Shown here piece by piece: positions 1 through 12,639 of a stretch of 64,000 nucleotides of DNA. The position numbers and the translations under genes were made by a program. Within the stretch, counting starts at the first letter, position 1. Every line of letters starts with the position of its first letter. Source of the DNA: Hetaerina americana (Eukaryota; Arthropoda; Insecta; Odonata; Calopterygidae); contig JAKTNV010000010.1 in the NCBI GenBank assembly GCA_022747635.1, positions 46,872,458-46,936,457 of the forward strand, given 5' to 3'. The notes beneath the pieces were generated by a model. That model searched no databases, was not told the DNA's origin, and saw only the letters and a program-made list of their open reading frames with translations.

Positions 1-57
1 GTGCAGTTTAGAGGTATGTATTTAAAAATCTGTCATGTTAGCCTGAGTAGCAGTATT

Positions 58-240
58 ATTGGAGGAGCTAGACCGGCATTCACTCGCGGAGCAAAATTTA
101 AAATACAAATTATCGCTCTTTTATAAATTGGAAGGAGGTCTCTGTAGTGTTGTTGTTGCAAATAAATTATTAGTACCATGCAGCTAATGCAGGAGAGACA
201 AGTATATAAATAGAAAGGTCAATAACATAAGATGGCAAAT
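58..240 (+). mobile_element. LINE ORF2 C-terminal fragment (CR1/Jockey-like), degenerate
   Basis: This stretch aligns by eye with 57497-57660 and 29900-30080. All three share the order 'ggaggagc/gaggaact', 'actcRcggagc', 'ttataaattg', 'aaatgtattatta' and 'ggagaga(t)ca'. In the best copy (57497 onward) the frame reads as the extreme C-terminus of a non-LTR retrotransposon ORF2, with a YYGRRDHVNKIR-like motif. Here the frame is broken by indels, so it is a dead fragment. It starts at or near the window edge and the upstream part may continue outside. Confidence 0.6.
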
Positions 241-479
241 AAGATGAATAATTCCATTTGTCAAAGAAGCTTCAACAAAGCGGAGGGAATTAATGAAAGT
301 TACGCTGAGTGAAATTTTTGAGAAACGGATCATCAAAAGTTTGTCTGGAGCGTGGTTTTCAATGGCATCAATCTGAGGCTCTTTCTTCTGAATATTGAGG
401 CAGGGTCATGGGTGAAGACTGGAAGATTTTGAAATATGATGCGGGAGAAAGATGGAAAAAATGAAAGGAACAGAATGGA

Positions 480-740
480 AAACAATCGAAGAAAAGCTGG
501 GCATGGTTGGGTAGGAAAAAGGATTGTTGGAAGAATTCCAAAGGAGGCAGGAAAGAAGATTGCAGAGCATTGTGATTGGCAATAGAATGCCGAAAACTTT
601 AATAGAGGAGAGAATATTAGGCAAGCAAGGAAGGGGTCGGAATAGGATGGGTATGTTTGACGGAATGAAAGGAGGAAGGAAGTATGCGGAATTGAAGAGG
701 GGCTTATTTTATTGTTGGATGAGAGGTTGTGTTTCTTAAT
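480..740 (+). mobile_element. LINE C-terminal fragment, 'GKRGRGR' tail lineage
   Basis: The frame 524-739 reads ILGKQGRGRNRMGMFDGM followed by KGGRKYAELKR. This is the typical end of the endonuclease-reverse transcriptase polyproteins often mis-annotated as craniofacial-development-protein-like genes. The same motif chain recurs at 42590-42665 (KLGKRGRDRRRIVM, then GGKKY), on the minus strand at 33132-33260 (RRGRDRRRIGMFDGMEGGR) and in diverged form at 45626-45700. There is no RT core, so it is a 5'-truncated remnant. Clade assignment (RTE-like) is inference. Confidence 0.6.
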
Positions 741-1995
741 AGAGGCAAGGGGATTTTAGCTGTACCGCTTGGTAGCTTATGTGAATCGAAAAAATGTCTT
801 AACCGGTAGATTACCAATTATAATTGTGAACCATGTTTAAAAATTATTTTTTTCCATCACATCTACTTGACTAGCATAAATGCTGTGACATATCATTATA
901 GAATCGAAATATCTGGCTATGTAAATCATTTGCAATCAATCAGTTGTATCTACCCAATCTATTGTAATGTCATGCTTAATATAAATACATTTGTACGCTA
1001 AATTAGACAATGAGGGTCTGGAAAACAATTCAAATAACTTGAAAATATTTTAATTTTGAATAAAGTTTTATTAAAAAATAAACTGATTCTGAATATTCCA
1101 TAATTCGATGCCAGGCAGAAACAGGTTTTAATGCATCAATCACACAACTCAGAGGGGGTTTCGGCTTTTATCGGAATATATCCCTCACATGCAATAGATA
1201 CTGCTTGTTGGGTAATTTGGTTAAGAAACGCGGTTGGGAAGGGGGGAAATAAGGGATGGAGAAGGTTTCATTGAGTGAAACAACAGCGGGTGAAACAAGG
1301 TCAAACCCGCGGAAGGAGATGTGAGGGGAGTGGATCTGAAGATACGGACGGTGAAGAGGGGTTTGGAAATAACAACTTAGGGTCAAAAATGTTTTTATAA
1401 AAGGTCGAAATTTCGATTTTTTCTAAAAAATGAATGGTATACTACATCTGCCAAAATAAGGATATTTAAAATAAATTTATAGCAAAGAATGACTTATTTT
1501 CAAAATTATAATAGCACTCAACAATGCTTTTTCATTCAGGTCCACTTTCCTTCCAGTCTGAAAAACATGCATATATCCATTTTGACTATAGTGATTAACA
1601 CTTTTAAAAATACCACTGATTTTACCACTTTTAAATCTAACTTTTAAACGAGAAAGCAATTTACTGGCTGTCATATGGCATAAAGAAAGCACTTTCCAAT
1701 GGCTCTATTCCCCCTAATTACTCAACAAAATCTGTGAGACACTTCATCAACATGAAATAACTATTTCTAATTTAATGCGTTAAAGAACTAGGTCAAATTT
1801 TGAGTACAAGAAAGCAGACTGTTCGCCGTCTACAAGAGCGCTTCGAAAAAGATTTAGCTTTTACCCGTTATGATAATGTATGAGTTGAGTGGTATATATT
1901 ATTGCTCCGGATAAAATAATTTTCTATTCACATATCAGAGGCAGCATTTAAGCGGTCTGTGTTTTTACCAAGGTAATCCTTAAGGCTAAGTAGCT
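741..1995. other. no recognisable feature
   Basis: AT-rich sequence with short open frames only. I saw no protein family, structured RNA or clear repeat here. Confidence 0.5.
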
Positions 1996-2660
1996 TCATA
2001 GGTAGTGTATGAAAGGTTTGACCAATGTTTGGCAAAAAGAATTAGATAAAGTCCAGAGAAAATCCGCTAGATTCGTTAAAAATTGTTATGATAAGAACAC
2101 AAGTGTGACAGGTCTCTTAGGGGATTTAGGCTGGGAACCACTTGAAGTGCGGAGAGAACAAGCGAGGCTTAGACTTTTAGGAAGGTTCAGAACAAACGAG
2201 TTTAACTATGACACTGAAGGAATTATAATGGCCCCACACTACTTAGGTAGATGAGACCACAAAGATAAAATAAGGGAGATAGATTCCAGGACAGATAGGT
2301 ACCAATACTCATTCTTTCCCTGAACAATCAGAAATCATAATAGTAAGAAACCGAAGTCACCTTAGAAATATTAAAAACATTAAATTTAAAAGTCGGAGCA
2401 AAGTTAAACACTGCAAAGCTGTTAGGTATACTTTCAGGTGCATGTGTATGTTAGTTGGTAGTTTTAGTGTTTGCATGTGTGTGGGGTGTAAGTGTTCTTG
2501 CATGAATGTATGCCATGTTTTTTTGTGGATGCATGATTTTGTGGTTTTTGCATGCGGTTTTTTTTTCTTTTCTAAATTACGGGTGGTGTCCTAACACCCC
2601 CCGCCACACGCCCTTGCGGCGGCTTGCGGGGTATTAAGTAGATGTAGATGTGGATGAAAT
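1996..2660 (+). mobile_element. LINE 3' end (CR1/Jockey-like): ORF2 C-terminus plus 3' UTR
   Basis: The open frame 2009-2254 contains ELDKVQRKSARFVKNCY and LGDLGWEPLEVRREQARLRLL, then APHYLGR, followed by a stop. This is the classic C-terminal domain of non-LTR retrotransposon ORF2 proteins ('VQRRAARFV ... LgW.sLe.RR...RL'). Reading past the stop in the same frame still gives DHKDKIREIDSRTDRYQYSFF, so the stop is a mutation inside the original protein. A GT-rich 3' UTR (about 2430-2570) and a terminal stem-loop follow, then a short GATGTA-type tail. The RT and endonuclease domains are absent, so it is a 5'-truncated copy. Confidence 0.8.
2588..2655 (+). repeat. LINE 3'-terminal stem-loop and GATGTA tail
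   Basis: The sequence CCCGCCACACGCC, a short spacer, then GGCGGCTTGCGGGG folds into a strong stem-loop and is followed by a taagtagatgtagatgtgg-type tail. The same structural element recurs at 28298-28345, 28745-28790, 30160-30215 and, on the minus strand, 63853-63920. By analogy with non-LTR elements that recognise a 3' stem-loop for target-primed reverse transcription, this is probably the RT recognition site. The function is inference; the recurrence is directly seen. Confidence 0.65.
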
Positions 2661-3591
2661 CATTATTTCTGTATTAGCAAAATCGAATAATTTATTAAAG
2701 ATAAAATGTGTTGGTACATTCATCTTTTCCTGGATGGATGTGGCCTTAAAGAGGTTATTCTGGGGTATTTGCATCATCAGCCGTGGTTCGCCTAGAAATA
2801 CTTTATTGTCGATCGCTCGAGTTCCAAACAAATAAACGCTTGTACAATAAAATGAAAACGTTTTCCATTCCACTAACTCATATCACTGATCAAAAACACC
2901 CGTAATCGAATCAAAACTTGCAGAAAAGTAGAATACATCCTTGATATATTCTCCTTGTTGAAACTGTTCTTTGTTGACTTTCATGGTGGACAAATTTTAA
3001 TGATTTCAACGTTTATGGACAAGCCCACATCGAGGACCTTACACCCCATGCAGTTGCTCAGTAATCAGTGCATGTCGCGATCGAAGGAATCGATTGAAAT
3101 TTTCAACAACACTATTAATGACCTGCCGTCTTGCACATTCCCTCGCAAATTTGATACAAACAAGACAAAATGGAGATTCGAAAACACAAGTGTTATTTGG
3201 ATGTGATGGAAGAGAAAAGGGCGGCAGGTGAGGTGCAAAGGCTGAATTAATGAGGATTAATGTATCGAGTGTGATACCATGAAGACGATTGAAGACGTTA
3301 TGCATAGATAGAAGGATTGATACAATTTAGATTGTTGGCGAATTATGGAGAAGGTTATAATAAATCAGTACTTGGTAGCATATCAAGTATTAGAACCAGG
3401 GCGAGTCTATGGTGAGGAAAAGGAAATTATATTTCTATAAGAATTTACATACGTATCCCTCGATAATTACGAAATCGTCTATTTTTTCAAATAAAAATAT
3501 TTTCCAAGTTTGGTTCTCAATTAAAATACTCATAAGTCAAGGAGTATCTGTAGGTGAAAATATGAAATCAATCTTTTAAGCGAGGGCAATC
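2661..3591. other. no recognisable feature
   Basis: Short open frames on both strands without a family signature. I saw nothing supportable here. Confidence 0.45.
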
Positions 3592-3775
3592 TTAATGCAA
3601 CAATTTCAGAGCGTAAAAATCATTCGCCTTGACTGGGACACGAACCCAGATCCCAGAATCCCAGTCAAGGCGAATGATTTTTACGCTCTGAAATTGTTGC
3701 ATTAAAATGCACATTAGCGGATGACTCCGTTAAAAGTTACTGTTGCGGCATCTCCCGCAGTTTCTTTGGAATTTG
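3592..3775. repeat. foldback element with perfect 47-bp arms and a SINE-like core
   Basis: Left arm 3592-3638 and right arm 3659-3705 are perfect reverse complements (47 bp), around a 20-nt loop at 3639-3658. Read on the minus strand, the loop region gives GGGTTCGTGTCCCAGT, which resembles a tRNA B box and T-stem, so the arms may derive from a tRNA-related SINE. The adjoining segment 3709-3775 (gactccgttaaaagttact, then a cgggaga-type box) recurs inverted at 49513-49572 and in direct orientation at 32370-32432. The 49.5-kb copy also has a foldback next to it, so this is a repeated element rather than a chance palindrome. Confidence 0.8.
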
Positions 3776-6700
3776 AGGGCAATCTTATTAATGGAAGCTG
3801 TCAATTGTAAACACGAATTGCACCGCTATTATATGAACAAATTATCTCTAAAATATTGTTTAAAACCTCCAAATGAATCAGACAGGTGGAATTAAAATTA
3901 AAATAAGGCAAAAAGGCACTGGAGAACTCCAAGCACGACACCTTGACCTTAAAATTTTGAACAGGTTCGCAAAAGCAATTTAAATCGCCACAGCTACCTG
4001 TTAAAACCATGCACATGCGTTTGACTTCGGTGGATAAAAGTCTTATTGGCATTTTATATAACCCGTCTAATAAGGGTAGAAGCATGACACTTTATTATCT
4101 GGTGGATACTGCTTCAAGAAATAAGTGAACACGTTAAAAATCTCTGGTGAACGAAACGTAAAAGTAGTGGACCGACTGCAGATGGCTAAATAGCATATTA
4201 CTAACACAGCTATCTACATTTGGAGTAGGAAATAGGTTAAAATAGAGATCTTTAATTGATTTTTGAGAAAAATAGAAATCTGGGTGAAGAAAACTGGTAT
4301 AACATAGCGGGCATTCAGTGTGTAATAATATGGAACGTCTCAAATCGTCTTGTACCACAATCCTTGCGTCAACTGGGCATTAACTTCACTTTGAAACCAA
4401 ATTAAATTGCACTATTCCATGTATAATGGTGAATTATGATGAAATTAACTTTCCCTTATCCCTAGTAAACTTTTTCTTTCGTTCCGTTATTCATCTATCC
4501 CCCCCTAATCTTCTATTCCGAAAATCCAAGATGGCATCAGGGGAAGTAGTTTACTAATTGCACACGAAACCTCAGGATGCTGACTTCAAAATGGTGAAGA
4601 CACGCATTTGCATACATACCTGACAAATATGAGCTGAATCTGTTATCACGGTATATCACTCGTTCCTACTGACACGTCGTCTCTGCCGGTAGAGAGCATG
4701 TCTTTTCTTTCGAAGGCATCACGATTACGTAATATTTGCCCGAGTGCATTCATGGTTAATGAGATATTTTATCCGCCTCGATTGACAACATAATACACAA
4801 AATCAAAAAAATTAATCCTAGTGTCATGAATACTCGTTTTGTATATGCTATGAAATTGGACCTTCAGGATTTGAAGACGCTTTATAAAAATCCGTTGGTG
4901 AAGTGAGGATCGTTTGGGTGCATTCTATGGGCGAGCTATTGGGATTTCAGGGACACCATAAATGTCCGGAATGAAATTGAATAAACCTATATTGCCATGG
5001 GTCAACTGTTTGTTGCCAATTGTCATCAGTTAGCACGATACATCAAAACTGCACCCATATCAACTTTCAATCACTAACAATCCAGTGACTAGCGTACAAG
5101 TACGATATGTCCGTCGACAAGGTACACTTTTTAGCAACGCACAGCTGGACAGATGTTCCTTCTAAGAATAATTGTATGACCCTTTACATTGAGTTACTGT
5201 ATTCGTGTCGATGCAATGCGTGTAATAAAATAACTGAGTACGGTGTAGTATTGGCAACTTATATTCTTTATGATCGGAGCAGAGAGAAATCCACAGAACG
5301 AAATATACTTGTAGAACGGCAACGCTGATATGTATTGAAAAATATCTCTATTTGGGGTAGAAAATGAAAAATGGCAACTGAGAAATAGACACGGTGAGAG
5401 CTCTAGTACACGCGCAATTTGCGTCTCGGAATCGTGGCAACACAACACACTCTAGCAGTTAGTAGCTTCAGAGAAGGTATTTTTTTAATGCGGTGTGGTT
5501 ACCTGGAAAAGGGGTGAGATTAGTGGCAGATATTTAAAACAGCAGAAAGGGTCCATAGAAGTTCAATATAATTACAGCATGATTAACATGAATAAATTGG
5601 GATACATTTATAAGCCAAACTTGAGGGCACAAAGACAACGATTTTAATGATATTTCATGAGGTACATGTTACACAAGAAAGGAAGATCTATTGGTGGTAA
5701 CCATTTTGAAAAGTTTGTCAACAATTTATGAACTAAAACCTGTTTTGGCATCGACCCACATCTGGTATTGTCATCCAAAAACATTATTTCTCAGGAATCA
5801 CTGTAGCCAACCGTATTTGGTGTGATGAGTGATAATATATTTCCCCTATTCTAAGACCAACGGTGCGGGCAGCTCACATATCAGGGGAGGGTGGCCAGAT
5901 AATTTATCTGTGAATCCTGTGGTTTCCCAGAAATATTTTGAACCCAAAAAATCACGCAGCTTGAATAAATGTAACAATGCTCAGTGGCATCACTCTGATT
6001 TGAATATAGATCCTTCGGTCAGTAATCCAGGGCTGTGAATACTTCACTATCACATCGATATATCAGTCATTACTCAGGAATGTATTATTTTGAAACTAAT
6101 AATGAACACGGCAATACCTTCGGTAGTTAAAATTTCTTGCAGTAATGAGCAGTTCTAACGAGTGAGTAATCGGATTACTAATATGTAATCTCAAGCAATG
6201 AAATTTTTTGGCTACTGTATTCAATACACGTTTTCAGGATGTCTTTAATGAAATGAGACCATTGGCACAATTATATCATATACTGAAAGCCACGCTAGAT
6301 TCTGTAGTAGGGGATGATTCAACAGAGGTATCCTACAACGAAATTTAATCTTATATTTATACGTCATTATGTAAGGGATAAATTCTGAAGAATTCGTAGA
6401 ACTGTGAGATGAGAAATTAGAATTAGTTCAATATTTAGCCTTAGTAAGAATCAGCGTGTCATGGAATGGGAGAATAACGGGGAATTTAAGCTAAGATTCG
6501 GTACCAAGCCCTTAATAATAAAGGCGCATTCATAGTTCTCAAAAAAAAAGATCCAACGACGCGAAAATATAAAGCGTAAAAATATTTTTACGTACCAACT
6601 CAATGGATGAGGGAAGTAAGCCTTTATGATATCGTAGCTGAGGAAAATATGAGCCCTTGGAACGTGGTTCTGGAGATGGATGCTGGAAACATAATTGACA

Positions 6701-7529
6701 GATAAAGTAAGAAACGATTCTACCGATATTAAACTTGGATGCTCAAAAAAGGATATTGTAGGCAATGGAAATATGGTATGAGAATGCGTGAAAAACATGA
6801 ATAGAAAGGATAGGAAATGAATATGCACATTTTCGCCAAAGAGTGAGGAAATCGAGGAACCTATGAAAGACAATTAAAATATAAGACGGATATTGGTTCG
6901 GTACATTTTGAGAGACGATATACTGGTAAATAACATATTTAAAGGAAATGTTTAGGGGAATTATTTCCGAGGTAGGGAAAAGACTAAATATTAGAAGGAA
7001 GTAATGGAAAATATTGGAAATTGAAAATACTAAATTATACCACTGTAAATGATCCCTGTAAGGTCACCACTAGGGTTTGTAGCGGGAGATGGCTACTCAC
7101 CAGAATACTTTTGGCACAAAATACTTTCCTGCTTAGCGCGATCGGACAAGGTTAATCTGGTCCCAGAGAGTTTGCGAGAAAATAACATCTTAGTTCTATT
7201 TGGTCTATACTTAATCTTAATGATAGAGTTGAGCTCTTACGGCTAGCAGTATTGAATAAATGAAAAAAGCCGTAAACAGTAAACCTTTCTAAACAGAGTA
7301 CAAATGAGATTAGTTGGCTAACGCTACAAGTCAAGGATGGGGTAAAAGGTAAAAAGGAAAGGGATAAGAAAGGTAAATACGAATACGAGTATTTTGGCCA
7401 CCCTCCCCCAACATTTTACACTATATATACTACTGATTGCCCTTAACCTTTCTCACTTCGACTTGTGTTGTCGTGACGATTCACCGTCAGTACGCTGAGG
7501 AGAGCTACTTTGTGGCCGAAATACGCTTC
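3776..7529. other. no recognisable feature
   Basis: About 3.7 kb of AT-rich sequence. Short frames such as those at 5107-5328 and 6451-6873 show no recognisable domain. I saw no RNA gene or long repeat. Confidence 0.4.
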
Positions 7530-7682
7530 CAGTTCATGCAATAGGTTTAATCTCTAATTTAATTTTCACTCCGCGGGTGTTACCCAACCTAACTCCTCTA
7601 ATAATTTTGATACCCTACTCAGATTTTCATAACAACGTTTTGCATATCCAGCTTCTCTACGCTTCACGCGATTTAACTCCGC
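7530..7682 (-). mobile_element. LINE ORF2 C-terminal fragment (CR1/Jockey-like), minus strand
   Basis: The reverse complement of 7617-7682 translates as AELNRVKRREAGYAKRCYEN. This closely parallels ELDKVQRKSARFVKNCYDKN at about 2030-2095. Downstream on the same strand (7540-7615) SKLLEELGW can be read, which matches the LLGDLGW segment of the other copy. Two stops and indels break the frame. It is a short, old 5'-truncated fragment of the same lineage as 1996-2660. Confidence 0.65.
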
Positions 7683-9477
7683 ATGAAATCCAAATTTGTG
7701 ACGAAATAAGTATAGCAAGTTAAGGAATAGTATAGCCAGATAGATATGGAGCTCTTTAAGAAAAGGTAGGGATTTTTTTGAGGCAAAATATCAGTGAAAT
7801 CTTAAGGAAAGCCCCACTAGGGAGACCATTGGGCACTTCCTTAGCTTAATAAAGATGCTTCTTTGAACTAAATTGATGAAATAGAATGGTCATCGTGCGA
7901 AAAATAATAGAGGACAGTAGTCAGCCCACCACTTTTCATATTGAAACAATAATGAATAAGTTCTGGATCAATAAAATTTGTGAATAATTTCAGCATTATT
8001 AATAATTTTAGAGAGTAGAATAGTGACCTCTGAGCTGATTTTTGTTGCTGCAAATGAGTGCCTAATCATTTGGAATGATCTCAGCACCCAAGTAGGAGAA
8101 ATACACCATCGAAAAATTAAGCGCCTGATTTTAACCCTAAGCAGAGGTAAACCAGATGCATCAATAATGAGAGAACGCTGAGTCAAAAGAGGTAAAGCAA
8201 ATTCATGTTCACAGCGAACGAAAAAGAAGTTAAGTAATGCTGGCAGTTTGCCTACCAAAATGAAAATGGAAGCTTCATGGTATTTGTGCCACCGCGCCAA
8301 GTTTGGCTGTACCAAGTGCGCTCGTATGGGGTGATGAAGTGATGTACGTAAAAATCTCGGGAAACTTACGACATGTCAATTCTTGCTCTCATTTAGCGGA
8401 CGAGTTGTGAGTTGTGAAGCGGTAAGTGTTCCTCAAGCGCATTAAGTAGATGAAGAGATGGGACGTCAGCACGTTGTTGCATGGTTAGGCGCAAAGCCAA
8501 TTCTCTTATAAGAAAATACTCGTATCTCCCATCATGCATAGTTGCCTTAGCGAATTATTCAAAACTTCACTGGAAATAAATTCAGAGGGCAAAAACGAAT
8601 GAAACTTTTAAATGTAGAAAAAGTTATTTTGTTATAGCTATTGTCTGTTACTTACGCTTGACTGCAAAAAAGTGATTAAACTAAAACGCAAGAGATATGT
8701 TCTATTTGGTACTTACTTTTGTAAAAATTAGTAAAAAGCCCCCTAAAAAGGCTAAGCATGTAGAAGCTATTATACATGTCTTAGTGTTTAAACAAGCGTC
8801 TTTTTCATATGAAGACAAAATTATGGATTCATACGAAAGAGTAATCGATGGCGACTATATCAAATATATTAAGACTCATGATGCACATGTTCAATAATGT
8901 TTCTAGAAAATAATCGCATAAAAATGTGATCTCCTCAAAAAGTGATCGCCAAAAAATTACGTAAAATTATGATCTGCAATATAGATCAAGAAATTACATT
9001 TTTTTTTAAGTTATCATTAAACATTAATTGTTATCGTTTAACCTTTCTCGGTTTAAACATCCTATGAATAAGTAAGATAAGCCATACAAACAAGAAATTA
9101 TAATTTTCGAAGAGTAATGCATAAAAGATATTAACGGAAATTGTTGCCATAGTAATCTTAGACTTGATGAGTGATAACGACGGCAAATGGCAATTATTTA
9201 TTTTATGACTTCATACATCATTACTTCATGGCAGAGATGTCTCTAAAAACGTCTTTCCAGTAATCCTAAATAGCCAAATTTTCTTTGGCTTTTGTCATCT
9301 TTATGAAACAGAGCAATTAAGTAATGTTCTGCTATACTTCTATCTAATATCTCCTTCCCCAAATATAATTTTAATGTATCTTTTCACCCCCCGCATAGTT
9401 GGACACATGCTTGAGGCTGAACGAAATTAAGAATAGTTCTTGCTTGTATTTATTTTTATACTTTCTTTTAACATGGA
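7683..9477. other. no recognisable feature
   Basis: AT-rich sequence with frames at 7968-8315 (minus) and 8697-8897 (plus) that match no family I know. They may be chance. Confidence 0.4.
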
Positions 9478-9614
9478 CATATGCATATATATATGTACAC
9501 ACACACACACAAATATATATATATATGTATTCATTTATACATATAAATATATATATATAATTATATATATATTATATTTATATAATAATTATATATTTAT
9601 ATTATATATAATAT
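9478..9614. repeat. compound (AT)n/(AC)n microsatellite
   Basis: Runs of acacacacacac followed by irregular tatata blocks. The 75-residue open frame read across it is low-complexity translation, not a gene. Confidence 0.9.
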
Positions 9615-10879
9615 GGTGTCAACAACAAACATGCGTTGAAGTAGAGCGGTCCAATGACGGAAATTAGATAAATTTCATTGGACACAAGAAATAACCATAG
9701 AGGAAAGGGATGACGAAAAGTAAATTAAAAATCTGGGTGAGCGATTCCGGCGATTTGGGTTTTCAGATCAATGGACACGGTGAACCCCATTCACGTTTTC
9801 TTCAATAATAAAACGTTTTAGGCAGATAAAGTTTTCAATCCAATACATTCCAGTCCTAATTGAAGACCACCGGCACAGTTTTCCCCGCTTTTTCAATTTA
9901 TGCGTTTATATTGAGTAATTAAATAATTGACTCGACTTCACGAAATTTGGCTCTTTATGGTGTATTTTAGCGTAGGTTAGTTAATGATTCAGTGCTGTTC
10001 TTGGAAGTTTTCATTGATTGACAACTCAATTATAAACCGCGATTTAATAACTAGATCCAGAAATTTGTTAAAAAATAAATTTTAAAAAATATAAAATTCT
10101 TACAGAGATTTTCAATCAAAAGGCTTAAAAAAGCTCTAAAAAAAGAAGACTTTTTGGTGTTATTTATACACCTAGCGGCAGGCTTCAGGCTCTTTGTTCT
10201 TTCTGAAACTCAAATTTATACTTTTTGGCTCCTACTAATTTCTACAGTTTGATTTTAATGCTGTTACTCATACAATATTTTTATCAGACTTATTCAAAAT
10301 ACTCTTCCCAAATATTTTTTCAACATTAGACTATACTTATTAACAGAACCTAACCTTAAATAGGATTCATTCACCATGCCCTCATTTTCCATGATTCATA
10401 ATTGGAATTTCACTCAAATTTAAACTCTTACTGTTTCAGTTTTATAAATAGATATCTAATAAATGAGTCAGATCTCATGAATAGTTTTCAAACTATGATG
10501 AGAATCTGTTTTTTGATATAGTAAACGTTTTTTTTAAAAGAAGTGTGGTGGTATGCACATTCGTTTTCTCTTTGATTTGAATGCGAGGAAGGAAGCAGAA
10601 AGGAGGAACTGAAATGAAATTCTAAGAAATAGCTAGAGCCTTTAATGGACCATACGTGTTTTGATTATCTTTTTCCACGAATGAAATGGTAATTTTATGG
10701 CTTCTATTTTATTTTATATGTTTATAGACTTTTCAAACAATTTTTTTGAGTGATTATCAGGTATTAGGGGATAAAACCTGAAACGGTGTTTGTGGAGCAA
10801 AGTTATTCCAAATGTAATACACGTAAAAAAAAGTATTTCAGACAATAGAGAGCATTCTAACTTATAAGGCGGAGAGATG
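9615..10879. other. no recognisable feature
   Basis: AT-rich, with many T-runs. No open frame or recognisable repeat of note. Confidence 0.5.
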
Positions 10880-11250
10880 GTATTTGAGTGAACGCCTGAA
10901 AAGTTAAAACAAACTATGGAGATGGAAAAAATTAAGAGAGAAGCCTGAATATTAAAGGTACATAGGAAAAAATGATCATATTAGACATTTAATACAAAAT
11001 CAGGGGTAAAAAAAATCAAGAGGCGGCCTCTCCAAAGCTATGATCGTATTCGAATAATGAGCGAGGAAAAATGACCTAGAACTCTGTTAGATTGGTCAAA
11101 ACCAGGAAGAAGGAAACGTGGACGGCCTAAGAAAGCATGGAGAGATCAGAAATAGTCTCAATGTTTAGGGCTCAAGACTTGGAAATGAATGATTGCACTG
11201 ATCGAGGCAACTGAAAGAGGGGGATATAGGGCGACCATTGAAAATTGTGA
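10880..11250 (+). mobile_element. LINE C-terminal fragment, 'RGRPKKAW' tail
   Basis: Around 11095-11150 the frame reads WSKPGRRKRGRPKKAWRDQ. This is the hallmark tail of endonuclease-reverse transcriptase LINE proteins ('GKRkRGRPkktWrd'). About 100 bases upstream KNDHIRHLIQ can be read, matching the usual 'iGHilR' segment that precedes the tail. Multiple frameshifts separate the blocks. It is a degenerate 3' remnant of an RTE-like lineage. Confidence 0.55.
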
Positions 11251-11694
11251 ATACTCTCACAGGTAAAAAGTATGATTTTAGTGCCCTTCGGGATTCAAAG
11301 TGTTTGTAATTGTACGTGAAGTCCTAATTGCTATCAATCGCTGCTCATGTAAGTGTCAAACGATGATTTTTATCCTGACTAGAAATCGAAGCCCAACTTT
11401 TTGCATGGAAATGTTTTGAAAAGATGTTGATCTGGCACCCATGCAGTTGTTCACTATGCTTAAGACCTCTTTATAGAAATATTAGACACCACAACGTGTA
11501 TGCGCCTACCAGGAACGGGTGCATTGAATCAAGGGGAAAAATCACCTAAATCTGTGCGAGCATCATACTTTATAATTTTAACTTTTTACTGTAAAATGAA
11601 TTATTTTCGAAATTCAGACTTCAGAACTTTAATTTTTAATTAAAAAGATAATATTTTTATAATGAAATTTCAAAAAATGAAACCCCTAATTGTG
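11251..11694. other. no recognisable feature
   Basis: Spacer between two LINE remnants. Nothing recognised. Confidence 0.4.
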
Positions 11695-12520
11695 TGTTTA
11701 CAGGACTGAATCCTGGGGCCACTACTATTCTTATTTTACATTAATGACATTTCTTCGACTCTTCAATACTCCAAATATCACCTATATGCTGATGACCATC
11801 ATATATATTTAATGCCAAAATCAATAACCTTCCCCTTGCTATGCAAAAGATAATGCTGACCTCATTAACATAACAAGATGGAACACGCAAAACTTCATTA
11901 GTTTAAGTTAACATTAAACGCAAGCTATATTGATTGGATATCCCAATCTTCTACAATCTAACGCTGTATTTTGACCACTGAACTTCAAGCCGCACTCATT
12001 TCATTTAAGAAAGTTGTTACAAATATAGGCTTCCTTAAAGCTCGAAATTCTGTATAGTTTTCACAAGTTTTTATGACTCACAAAACTGTCAATCAGCCCC
12101 TCCACTCTCTTAGGAAATATCAATGTGTTGCGCCCATCACATTAAAAAAGCAAATAGTTTCTTCTCTCATTATTCTTCACTTTAATTATGATGACATAGC
12201 ATCTCAAGACCTTTCAAACGAGCTGTCGGTAAAATTAAAAAGGGCATCTAACACATGTGTACGCTTCATTTACAATTTGAAAGTTACTGATCACAGCACA
12301 GAATATTTCAACAAACGTAACTGGCAATTCCTCGATTCTAGCAGGGATTGTCAGTATTTTACCAATGATTTCAATAGCCTTGATAGAATATATAACCTAA
12401 ATATCAGAGGTAATCATAAAATCCCTAATCCCATAGAACAACTACATACGGGGTGTATTCCTAAAGTAAGACAAATGAATTTCCCCTGCCTCCCACCTAT
12501 TACTTGGAGCGGGATTTAAC
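11695..12520 (+). mobile_element. LINE reverse transcriptase fragment with YADD box, degenerate
   Basis: At 11705-11800 successive frames give the RT signature: a 'G.NPGATTILILH'-like block corresponding to 'QGSILGPLLFLLYINDI', then YSKYHLYADDHHIYL, which contains the catalytic YADD. INNLPLAMQKINADL and ITRWNTQNFISL follow. The open frame 12073-12519 (148 residues) is the post-RT region, with LHSLRKYQCVAPITLKKQIV and SLIILHFNYDDI, equivalent to the 'R.yl....k..l..sli.p.l.Y' stretch of Jockey/I-type ORF2. Frameshifts and stops mean no functional protein. It differs from the 1996-2660 lineage. Confidence 0.75.
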
Positions 12521-12639
12521 TACATGGAGTAGGTGGGGGAGTACTTAGGCTCAGCCAAAAAATGTCTCAGTGCTTTTGAAGCTGTGGAAGTGGCAGGGTG
12601 TCAGTTATAGTAAACCTCTGTGTGTCACGAAGAAATAGA

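Noticed and set aside
6451..6873. 140-residue minus-strand frame
   Set aside because: No motif and AT-rich composition. The opposite strand also reads partly open; could not be supported as a gene.
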